A stretch of DNA of 6,787 bases. It comes from Bacteroidales bacterium Bact_23 (GTDB taxonomy: Bacteria > Bacteroidota > Bacteroidia > Bacteroidales > Lentimicrobiaceae). This document shows, one piece after another, positions 1 through 5,133 of the stretch. The notes beneath the pieces were generated by a model. The model was not told the origin of the DNA. It worked only from the letters and a program-made list of their open reading frames with translations, and did no database searches. The stretch spans positions 1 through 6,787 of the forward strand of contig LUZO01000494.1 of assembly GCA_001603685.1 (NCBI GenBank), written 5' to 3'. The translations under genes were made by a program, and so were the position numbers. Positions within the stretch are counted from its first letter, which is position 1, and every line of letters begins with the position of its first letter.

Positions 1-28
1 GAATTGTATTTACAATCGGTATAAGATA

Positions 29-92
29 GACAGAGTTAAGTCACTATCTGATAAAAAATCCCCACTCTTTCCGGAGCGGGGATTTTTGTTTA
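29..92. terminator. Bidirectional intrinsic terminator, copy 1 of a duplicated cassette
   Basis: A 10-bp perfect stem (AAAAATCCCC at 54-63 with GGGGATTTTT at 78-87) continues past an A/C mismatch into CTC/GAG (65-67 with 74-76), closing a TTTCCG loop. A T-run follows the stem on both strands, so it could stop transcripts from either side. The 25 bases before the hairpin (gacagagtta.gtca.tatctga) recur with the hairpin at 573-632, so this is one copy of a cassette of about 64 bases. The gene it serves is not visible; a plus-strand gene may end just left of it, since frame 1 of the first bases reaches a stop at 22-24, but that is too short to call. Confidence 0.75.
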
Positions 93-100
93 TCTGCGGA

Positions 101-327
101 CGATAATGTCGTCCCTACGGGACTTGTGGATTTTTGTTATTGCATGATACTACCATAATGACGTCCCTCCGGGACTTGTCAAATTTCGGATTGCGGATTT
201 TAGTCCGCCGCGGCGGATCGGATTTTGAAAGAAATATGCGTTAGAAAATTCAGCTCCGTAGGAGCGATATTATGGTAGAAAGGAAGCACCCGCATGAAAA
301 CCAAGCTCCGTAGGAGCGGCATTATCG
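101..327. repeat. Nested inverted array of four REP-like palindromes
   Basis: Four 13-base palindromes are present: GTCCCTACGGGAC (111-123), GTCCCTCCGGGAC (163-175), GCTCCGTAGGAGC (253-265) and GCTCCGTAGGAGC (309-321 region). The first two are inverted relative to the last two, as the flanks show: cgataatg at 101-108 is the complement of cattatcg at 320-327, and ctaccataat at 150-159 is the complement of attatggtag at 269-278. Element 1 therefore pairs with element 4 and element 2 with element 3, like nested brackets. Stem bases differ between elements, but both arms change together, so each hairpin is kept. Such elements resemble REP/BIME repeats; no REP-associated transposase gene is in the window. 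Confidence 0.75.
204..217. repeat. TCCGCCGCGGCGGA palindrome, copy 1 of 4
   Basis: A perfect 14-base palindrome in otherwise AT-rich DNA. Identical copies occur at 1109-1122, 1198-1211 and 1347-1360. This copy lies in the space between the two arms of the nested palindrome array. Four exact copies in the non-coding DNA of one short window indicate a dispersed repeat family rather than chance. Confidence 0.75.
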
Positions 328-383
328 TTTGAAGGATAAATAGAACATAAATCTCTAAATCAGAGTATTGAAAACCTCAACAG

Positions 384-402
384 ATCCCTCCTTCGTTGGG
401 AT
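384..402. repeat. Single short palindrome (ATCCC...GGGAT)
   Basis: ATCCC at 384-388 pairs with GGGAT at 398-402 around a nine-base centre, in the context cagatccctccttcgttggg then atgaca. It has the look of a dispersed intergenic repeat, but there is only one copy here, so family membership is an inference. Confidence 0.35.
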
Positions 403-544
403 GACATGTTATTTGGTCGATAATAGAGAGAACTTACGAAGGCTGAAGAACCGCCTTCATAATTTCTTATGTCTTTCTTCCTGGCTTTGATACTATGTTT
501 TTAAAAAATTTCCAACTTATTTAAAGTCTGGAACTTATATTTAC

Positions 545-558
545 CCGGGGTGTCCCGG
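545..558. repeat. Short GC-rich hairpin (CCGGG-GTGT-CCCGG)
   Basis: A five-base-pair GC stem with a four-base loop stands out in AT-rich surroundings just before the second terminator cassette. It has no T-run, so it is unlikely to be a terminator. Its role is unknown. Confidence 0.35.
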
Positions 559-572
559 TGTCAAAGTCAGGA

Positions 573-632
573 GACAGAGTTATGTCAATATCTGAAAAAA
601 ACCACTCTTTCCGGAGCTGGGATTTTTGTTTA
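573..632. terminator. Terminator of the repeat-protein gene, copy 2 of the cassette
   Basis: This is a diverged copy of the cassette at 29-92. The stem is weaker: CCA (602-604) pairs with TGG (618-620), C617 is bulged, and CTC (605-607) pairs with GAG (614-616) around TTTCCG. Read on the minus strand, the hairpin is followed by seven T residues and lies about 12 bases past the stop codon of the gene ending at 643, so it is well placed to terminate that gene. The plus-strand side also has five Ts. Confidence 0.65.
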
Positions 633-642
633 GACGAACTAT

Positions 643-1041
643 TCAAAAATGAATTTTATGATAATCAAATGTCTGATTGTCTCTGAAAAATCTGATTTTT
701 GTGGCAATCATTAAAAAAATCTGTAAATCATTTTTTGTAAGCCAGGCAATGGCATCGGGCTTATTATTGCACGCATCTGCAAGTACGGCTAAGAAAAAAT
801 GCTTGTGATGATTTAACCAGTCATAGGCTCTTTGATTTTCGTCGATGGCTGCATCTAAGGCTGCCAGTTCCGGGTATCCGTTCATCATCAGCCACTTAAA
901 CGCCTCTTCGCTGCCGCGTATGGCGCTCGAAAGCGCAGCAAGCTCGGCATACCCATTGCGAAGCAACCATTCATGAAGCTCTACATTGCCCGAGAAGGTT
1001 TCGGCAAATGCAACCAATATCTTTACAGGATAATTTAGCAT
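643..1041 (-). CDS. Uncharacterised protein of four 25-residue Trp-containing repeats
   Basis: From ATG at 1041 the protein is 132 residues. After a 19-residue lead (a half repeat, MLNYPVKILVAF...) come four units of exactly 25 residues: about 20-44, 45-69, 70-94 and 95-119. Each has Trp-Leu at unit positions 6-7 and a hydrophobic stretch near positions 15-18; units 1 and 2 share NGYxELAAL. Units 3 and 4 are more diverged. The last 13 residues (...FDYHKIHF) form a cap rich in aromatics and histidine. No signal peptide or clear membrane segment is seen, so it is probably a cytoplasmic helical-repeat (solenoid) protein, perhaps binding another protein; this is inference. The same frame is open up to an ATG at 1236 (197 residues), but the extra 65 residues are mostly translated palindromes and tandem repeat, so I prefer 1041. 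I do not recognise a named family. A terminator follows immediately. Confidence 0.65.
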   Translation of the reverse strand: MLNYPVKILVAFAETFSGNVELHEWLLRNGYAELAALSSAIRGSEEAFKWLMMNGYPELAALDAAIDENQRAYDWLNHHKHFFLAVLADACNNKPDAIAWLTKNDLQIFLMIATKIRFFRDNQTFDYHKIHF

Positions 1042-1093
1042 GATACGAATATAGGGATTTTTTGGAAAAGTGGAGAAGGATTTGAAAATTTGA

Positions 1094-1211
1094 AGTGCCT
1101 GACGGCACTCCGCCGCGGCGGATGAAGCACCTGGCGGTGCATTTGAGGATTTGCAGCCTCCGCCTTTGGCGTCGGCATTTGCAGCGCCTGACGGCGCTCC
1201 GCCGCGGCGGA
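1094..1211. repeat. Tandem array of small GC-rich hairpins
   Basis: Six hairpins or palindromes are packed in order: AGTGCC-TGAC-GGCACT (1094-1109), TCCGCCGCGGCGGA (1109-1122), GCACC-TGGC-GGTGC (1127-1140), a GCC..CCGCC/GGCG..GGC hairpin with a small internal loop (1156-1176), AGCGCC-TGAC-GGCGCT (1183-1198), and a second TCCGCCGCGGCGGA (1198-1211). The first two elements and the last two form a repeated module of about 29 bases that continues into ATGAA. A T-A pair in the first stem is a C-G pair in the second copy, a compensated change. The array lies just upstream of the repeat-protein gene start at 1041 and inside its longer open frame. Confidence 0.75.
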
Positions 1212-1220
1212 TGAACTCCC

Positions 1221-1248
1221 ATTGTTCATTATTCATTGTTCATTATTC
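1221..1248. repeat. Two perfect tandem copies of attgttcattattc
   Basis: The 14-base unit occupies 1221-1234 and 1235-1248 without mismatch. AT-rich tandem repeats of this kind are common between genes in Bacteroidota. The ATG that opens the longest minus-strand frame (1236) falls within the repeat, which argues against that start codon. Confidence 0.7.
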
Positions 1249-1282
1249 ACTAATCCATTCATACCTCCTACCTCTTACTTCG

Positions 1283-1321
1283 TTCCTCCGATGCCTGAGG
1301 CTCCCGAAGGCATCGGAGGAA
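1283..1321. repeat. Hairpin with a perfect 14-bp stem
   Basis: TTCCTCCGATGCCT (1283-1296) is exactly complementary to AGGCATCGGAGGAA (1308-1321), with an 11-base loop. There is no T-run on either side, so a terminator is unlikely. It belongs with the palindrome-rich spacer between the divergent repeat-protein and polyprenyl synthase genes, and lies about 100 bases upstream of the synthase promoter. Confidence 0.7.
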
Positions 1322-1346
1322 TACGGCCTCTGACCCCTGACTTCTG

Positions 1347-1360
1347 TCCGCCGCGGCGGA
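1347..1360. repeat. TCCGCCGCGGCGGA palindrome, copy 4 of 4
   Basis: An exact copy of the 14-base palindrome also found at 204, 1109 and 1198. It is flanked by tga-c-c-t-type low-complexity sequence (ctgacccctgacttctg before, tctgacctccg after), and lies about 60 bases upstream of the promoter of the polyprenyl synthase gene. Confidence 0.7.
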
Positions 1361-1396
1361 TCTGACCTCCGGCCCCAACATTTTTTCCGCATTCCA

Positions 1397-1427
1397 TTTT
1401 ATTAACACACGAATTAGAATATCTTTG
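1397..1427 (+). promoter_or_regulatory. Bacteroidota-type promoter of the polyprenyl synthase gene
   Basis: TATCTTTG at 1420-1427 is an exact match to the Bacteroidota -7 box TAnnTTTG. A weak -33 element (TTTT at 1397-1400, consensus TTTG) lies 19 bases upstream, the usual spacing. Transcription would start near 1432-1435, giving a leader of about 20 bases before the ATG at 1453. There is no Shine-Dalgarno sequence, as is usual in this phylum. Confidence 0.6.
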
Positions 1428-1452
1428 TAATAACGATACCGCACCACCATTT

Positions 1453-2430
1453 ATGAAGTCGTTGCTGAATGAGATAAAGGCACCTGTTGAAAGCCACATT
1501 GCCGAGTTTGAGAAGCGTTTCAGGGCGTCGATGCAGAGCAGTACGCCCCTGCTGAACCGGATAACCACCTATATGCTGAAGCGTAAGGGGAAGCAGATCA
1601 GACCGTTGTTTGTGTTTCTCTCCGCTGAGCTGAGCGGAACGGTGAACGATGCCACACACCGGGCTGCCTCGCTGATTGAACTGCTGCATACAGCCACACT
1701 GATTCACGACGATGTGGTTGACGACTCCAATGAGCGGCGCGGCATCTTCTCGCTCAATGCTCTGTGGAAAAACAAGATTGCGGTGCTGGTGGGCGATTAT
1801 TTGTTATCGAAAGGATTGCTGCTCTCACTCGATCATGACGATTTCGAACTTCTGCGTATCGTTTCGGATGCCACCCGCGAGATGAGTGAGGGTGAGCTGT
1901 TGCAGATTGAGAAAGCCCGCCGGCTTGATATCAGCGAAGAGGTTTATTTTGAGATTATCCGCAAGAAAACGGCTTCGCTGATTGCTTCCTGCTGTGCCTG
2001 CGGTGCCGCTTCAACCGGCGCGGATGAAGCTATCGTGAAAAAACTGCACCTTTTCGGCGAGCTGACCGGAATTGCCTTTCAGATAAAGGACGATCTGTTC
2101 GATTACGGCAAGGGGCTTGATACCGGCAAACCCAGCGCCATCGACATCAAGGAGAAAAAGATGACCCTGCCGCTGATCTACCTGCTCAACAACAGTAGTT
2201 GGGCGGAAAAGCGAAAAATCATCAATGTGGTAAAAAATCAGGGCGATGATGCCGCCAAAATGCAGGCGCTTATCAGGCAGGTGAGCGATGCCGGCGGCCT
2301 CAGCTATGCCGAAAAACGGATGATGGAATACCGCCAGCAGGCGCTGGATATTCTGCATCAGTTTGAGGAAAGCCCCGCGCGTGAGGCGCTGGAGAAACTG
2401 GTTGTATTTACTACCGAACGCAGGAATTAG
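1453..2430 (+). CDS. ispB: Long-chain all-trans polyprenyl diphosphate synthase
   Basis: This 325-residue protein has the length and motifs of trans-prenyltransferases, which condense isopentenyl diphosphate onto an allylic diphosphate. Seen: the substrate-binding KGKQIRP (45-51), first aspartate-rich motif DDVVD (86-90) followed by the conserved ERRG, GDYLLSK (114-120), KTASL (182-186), and second aspartate-rich motif DDLFD (213-217) followed by GKPSAIDIKEKKMTLP. The residues before the first motif (HTATLIHDD) place a small Ala five positions ahead of it, as in E. coli octaprenyl diphosphate synthase, so a long product (about C35-C40) is expected. The likely role is the side chain of menaquinone. 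The exact chain length, and hence the ispB label, is inferred. It is transcribed alone and converges on the histidine kinase gene with 20 bases between and no visible terminator. Confidence 0.9.
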   Translation: MKSLLNEIKAPVESHIAEFEKRFRASMQSSTPLLNRITTYMLKRKGKQIRPLFVFLSAELSGTVNDATHRAASLIELLHTATLIHDDVVDDSNERRGIFSLNALWKNKIAVLVGDYLLSKGLLLSLDHDDFELLRIVSDATREMSEGELLQIEKARRLDISEEVYFEIIRKKTASLIASCCACGAASTGADEAIVKKLHLFGELTGIAFQIKDDLFDYGKGLDTGKPSAIDIKEKKMTLPLIYLLNNSSWAEKRKIINVVKNQGDDAAKMQALIRQVSDAGGLSYAEKRMMEYRQQALDILHQFEESPAREALEKLVVFTTERRN

Positions 2431-2450
2431 TATAACTCATTCAATCCGGC

Positions 2451-3503
2451 CTACGCTTTCTTCATGGTAAAGGCAAAGGTGGTGCCGATACCTGGGGTAC
2501 TTCTGGCGTGAATGGATTGGTCGTGGGCTTCAACAATGTGCTTCACAATGGCAAGCCCCAGGCCGGAACCATCCTGTTCGCGGGCGCGGCCCTCTTCGGT
2601 GCGGTAAAACCTTTCAAACACCCGGCTCAGCTCGGCCTGTTCAATGCCGCCGCCGTTATCGGTTACCTCCACCAGAATATTCTCGTCCATATCGAAGAAG
2701 CTGATTTTGGTCACTCCCTTTTCACGGTTGCCGTATTTCACGGCATTGTCAATCAGGTTGATAAGCACCTGGCGCAGCCTCTCCTTATCGGCCATCACGA
2801 AGATGGGGCGGTCGTAGTTTCCGCCGAGGATGATGGCGTTGTTCTTCTTTGCCGCCTTTATTTCAAGCATCTCCATCACCTCATGGGTAAGGGCGAGGAT
2901 ATCGGTTTTCTTCAGCTTTAGCTGCAGTTCGCTGGCCTCGAGCTGCGATATGGTTTCCAGATCCTCAACAATGGCAATCATGCGGTTGATGTTTTTCTCG
3001 GTTCGCAGCAGGTACTCTTTGTTGATGGAGGGGTCTTCCAGTCCGCCGTCGAGAAGGGTAAGAACATAACCCTGAATGTTGAAGATGGGCGTTTTCAGCT
3101 CGTGCGATACATTGCCGAGGAACTTGCGGCGATATGCCGCCATCCGCTTCAGCTCCTCCACCTCCCGGCTTTTGGTCTCGCCCCACTCGGTGACCTCCTG
3201 ATACACATCCTCTATGCTTTTCCCCTTGATGGAGCGGAGTTTATCCTCCTTGTCGGCGGTTTTCCAGCTTTTGATGTTTTTATAAATCAGCCTGATTTTG
3301 CCATAGATGAACTTTTCGAGCGTATAGCTGAAAAGAAAATACGATACAAAAAAGATGACAGCTCCTCCTGCACCGAAAACCGGTAAACTGAGGGTGCTTC
3401 GGGCGATAAAAATCAGAACCAGGCCCACCACCGTATAAATCACGGTGATGGTCAGGGCATTTATGAGCGCCAGTTTGCGAGGGTTTGAGAAATCGATGGC
3501 CAT
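2451..3503 (-). CDS. Two-TM sensor histidine kinase lacking a periplasmic domain
   Basis: The 350-residue protein has two membrane helices (about 12-34 and 43-62) joined by a loop of only about eight residues, so there is almost nothing outside the membrane. A linker and coiled-coil-like segment (about 64-125) leads to the dimerisation H-box, NVSHELKTP with phospho-acceptor His134. The ATPase domain shows the N-box (N249 and N253 in LINLIDNAVKYG), G1 box DNGGG (282-286), F-box FERFY, G2 box GSGLGL (312-317) and G3 box GIGTT (338-342). All key catalytic residues are present. It resembles PhoR/WalK-type kinases in its catalytic part. It is the second gene of an operon, 12 bases after the response regulator, which is surely its partner. 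The signal may be sensed within the membrane or through a partner protein; this is inference. Confidence 0.93.
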   Translation of the reverse strand: MAIDFSNPRKLALINALTITVIYTVVGLVLIFIARSTLSLPVFGAGGAVIFFVSYFLFSYTLEKFIYGKIRLIYKNIKSWKTADKEDKLRSIKGKSIEDVYQEVTEWGETKSREVEELKRMAAYRRKFLGNVSHELKTPIFNIQGYVLTLLDGGLEDPSINKEYLLRTEKNINRMIAIVEDLETISQLEASELQLKLKKTDILALTHEVMEMLEIKAAKKNNAIILGGNYDRPIFVMADKERLRQVLINLIDNAVKYGNREKGVTKISFFDMDENILVEVTDNGGGIEQAELSRVFERFYRTEEGRAREQDGSGLGLAIVKHIVEAHDQSIHARSTPGIGTTFAFTMKKA

Positions 3504-3515
3504 ATGTTTAAGTAT

Positions 3516-4199
3516 TCAGGTTTCGAATTTATAGCCGACCCCTTTTACGGTTCTGATGTTTTCGAGGCCGGTTTTTTCACGGATTTTTCGTACATGCACA
3601 TCAATGGTGCGATCGCCTACGATTACATCGCTGCCCCAGACATTGGCAAAGATCTCCTCCCTGGAAAAGACCTTGTTCGGGCGTGAAGTGAGCAGATAGA
3701 GCAGTTCAAACTCCTTTCGGGGCAGGATTATCTCCTTCCCATCCCTGACGACGACATATCTTTCGCGGTCGATGGTCAGATCGGGCAGTTCCAACTGCTG
3801 CTCCGGCAGCATCTGTGTACGGTGTCTTCGCAGCAGCGCCTTTACCCTGCTGGTTAATACCCGGGGTTTGATTGGCTTTGTAAGGTAATCATCGGCGCCG
3901 GCATCAAAGCCCTCGATCTGCGAATAGTCTTCGCCGCGGGCCGTAAGAAAAACCACGATGGTGTCGTCCATTCCGGGCAGTTGCCTGATTTCGCGGCATA
4001 CGGCGAAACCGTCCATTCCTGGCATCATCACATCCATAATGATCAGATGGGGCTTTTGGCGGCGTGCCAGCTTCAATCCTTCGCGGCCGCTTCCGGCCTT
4101 CAGGATCTCATAACCCTCCTTCTTCAGGTTGTAGCTCAGGAATTCAAGCACATCCGCCTCATCATCAATCAAAAGAATCTTAAACGGGTTACTTTCCAT
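3516..4199 (-). CDS. OmpR/PhoB-family response regulator
   Basis: This 227-residue protein has a receiver domain (about 6-125) with the acidic pair D12-D13, phospho-acceptor Asp56 (IIMDVMMPGMDG), Thr86 and Lys108 (TKP), all in their canonical places. A winged-helix DNA-binding domain follows (about 143-227), with the typical LPRKEFELLYLL, FSREEIF, DRTIDVHVRKIREK and VKGVGYKFE segments. It should bind DNA as a dimer when phosphorylated by the kinase encoded just downstream. The start at 4199 gives the usual short lead before the first beta strand. Targets are unknown; the divergent CAP protein gene about 270 bases away is a candidate only by position. I do not assign a symbol, because PhoB-, RprY- and other Bacteroidota regulators cannot be told apart by eye. 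Confidence 0.94.
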   Translation of the reverse strand: MESNPFKILLIDDEADVLEFLSYNLKKEGYEILKAGSGREGLKLARRQKPHLIIMDVMMPGMDGFAVCREIRQLPGMDDTIVVFLTARGEDYSQIEGFDAGADDYLTKPIKPRVLTSRVKALLRRHRTQMLPEQQLELPDLTIDRERYVVVRDGKEIILPRKEFELLYLLTSRPNKVFSREEIFANVWGSDVIVGDRTIDVHVRKIREKTGLENIRTVKGVGYKFET

Positions 4200-4258
4200 T
4201 GAAAAAAGGATTATTTAACAGAAGCAGCCGGACGGAAAACGGGAATGTGCCGGATTGC

Positions 4259-4266
4259 CAAATTTA
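4259..4266 (-). promoter_or_regulatory. Possible -7 box of the regulator/kinase operon
   Basis: On the minus strand the bases read TAAATTTG, an exact match to TAnnTTTG, about 60 bases before the regulator's ATG. The -33 element is poor: the nearest candidate is TTTA with a 22-base spacer. An eight-base motif with two free positions can occur by chance, so this is tentative. Confidence 0.4.
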
Positions 4267-4466
4267 CTGGTTTTTTCAATGTACCGGATAAAGAGGCAGA
4301 AAGGGAGCTGCAATTCTTTTTAAAAAGTAGAAATTCCCTGCCTTTATCCTGCCCTGGCCCGGTATTTGACACTGGTCTTTTGCCGTTTTGTTTTCACCGG
4401 AATGGAAATCATACATAAGAAACCGTGAATAGATGCGTTATTTATCTGACTAAACTGATTACACCC

Positions 4467-5081
4467 ATGAGGCTGATGATTTTTTTTCTCGTGTGCTTTC
4501 TGAGTTTTTCCGGCTACAGCCAGAGCGGGCCGGCCGATTTATGGTCCGATATGGCGGAAGCGCCGTCTTTCCGGTTGAATGATGCTGAAAATGAACTTAT
4601 TTCCGCCGTAAACAATTATCGTAAGAAAAACAAACTGGATCCCATTCCCGTTTCGGCATCGCTGTCGCTGGTAGCGCGTTTGCATGTGATTGACCTGTCG
4701 GAGAATTACCGTTATGGAAGCAATTGCAACCTCCACAGCTGGTCGGCCAATCCGCGCTGGAGCTCTTGCTGTTATACCAACGACCACCGCCAGGCTTCGT
4801 GTATGTGGGACAAGCCCCGTGAGCTTACCGGCTATCCCGGCGACGGATATGAGATAGCATTCTTCTCGGATGAAGATTATGCTGTGGCATCGGATTTTAT
4901 TGAGGCTGCCCTTGACGGCTGGAAAAGCAGCCGCGGCCATCACGACCTGATTGTGAACCGCGGAAAATGGGATACTGCCGCCTGGAAAGCAATGGGGGTT
5001 GGCGTGTACAAAGGATTTGCCGTAATCTGGTTCGGCGAGGTAACCGATGCCAAAGGCGCTCCTGCCGGATATCAGCCATAA
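4467..5081 (+). CDS. Secreted CAP/SCP-domain protein with a cysteine-rich insert
   Basis: From ATG at 4467 the protein is 204 residues and begins with a clear signal peptide (MRLMIFFLVCFLSFSGYS|QS, cleavage about residue 18). The frame also opens at a GTG at 4425, but this would put 14 extra residues before the signal peptide, so 4467 is preferred. The mature part fits the CAP (CRISP/antigen 5/PR-1; SCP) fold: an N-terminal helix ENELISAVNNYRKKNKL, a NLHSW motif (His90), YEIAF (Glu129), GHHDLIV (His168/His169) and VIWFGEV (Glu191), corresponding to the usual His/Glu cavity residues. Between the first His and the Glu lie four cysteines (87, 101, 102, 112), which could form two disulfides in the periplasm or outside. 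The molecular role of bacterial CAP proteins is mostly unknown. It is followed after 52 bases by an outer-membrane protein gene. Confidence 0.85.
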   Translation: MRLMIFFLVCFLSFSGYSQSGPADLWSDMAEAPSFRLNDAENELISAVNNYRKKNKLDPIPVSASLSLVARLHVIDLSENYRYGSNCNLHSWSANPRWSSCCYTNDHRQASCMWDKPRELTGYPGDGYEIAFFSDEDYAVASDFIEAALDGWKSSRGHHDLIVNRGKWDTAAWKAMGVGVYKGFAVIWFGEVTDAKGAPAGYQP

Positions 5082-5097
5082 GAATATTTCAGGTTTT

Positions 5098-5129
5098 TTT
5101 GCCGGAATTGCAGGGAAGTTGTAATTTTG
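5098..5129 (+). promoter_or_regulatory. Strong Bacteroidota promoter abutting the barrel-protein start codon
   Basis: TTTG at 5098-5101 and TAATTTTG at 5122-5129 match both the -33 and the -7 consensus, with a 20-base spacer. The -7 box ends only four bases before the ATG at 5134, so transcription would begin at or very near the start codon, giving a leaderless or nearly leaderless mRNA. The gene thus has its own promoter even though it closely follows the CAP gene. Confidence 0.55.
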
Positions 5130-5133
5130 GGAA

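Larger units (their letters stand above)
93..572. other. Gene-free AT-rich intergenic region with palindromic repeats
   Basis: These 480 bases lie between the two terminator cassettes. They contain the four-palindrome nested array (101-327), one TCCGCCGCGGCGGA palindrome (204-217), and two single hairpins (384-402 and 545-558). The remainder, about 405-540, is AT-rich and stop-rich in all frames I read; I see no gene, tRNA or transposase fragment there. Confidence 0.6.

Noticed and set aside
1..24. Possible C-terminal end of a plus-strand gene (stop at 22-24)
   Set aside because: Only seven codons are visible. The terminator just downstream is suggestive, but the evidence is too small to call a gene.
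101..327. CRISPR array
   Set aside because: Repeats are short palindromes in both orientations with unequal spacing and no conserved repeat of 25-40 bases.
1275..1707. Minus-strand open frames over the start of the polyprenyl synthase gene
   Set aside because: They cross the palindromes and promoter and run antisense to a clear enzyme gene; no protein features.
2508..2921. Plus-strand open frame within the histidine kinase gene
   Set aside because: It lies opposite the conserved ATPase motifs of the kinase, and its own translation has no recognisable motif.
4316..4327. Perfect 12-base palindrome CTTTTTAAAAAG between the divergent regulator and CAP genes
   Set aside because: Considered as an operator, but A/T-run palindromes arise easily by chance and no second half-site or direct repeat supports it.
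4366..4371. TTGACA, a canonical -35 hexamer upstream of the CAP gene
   Set aside because: No -10 match at 16-18 bases, and Bacteroidota do not use this consensus; no TAnnTTTG box follows at the right distance.
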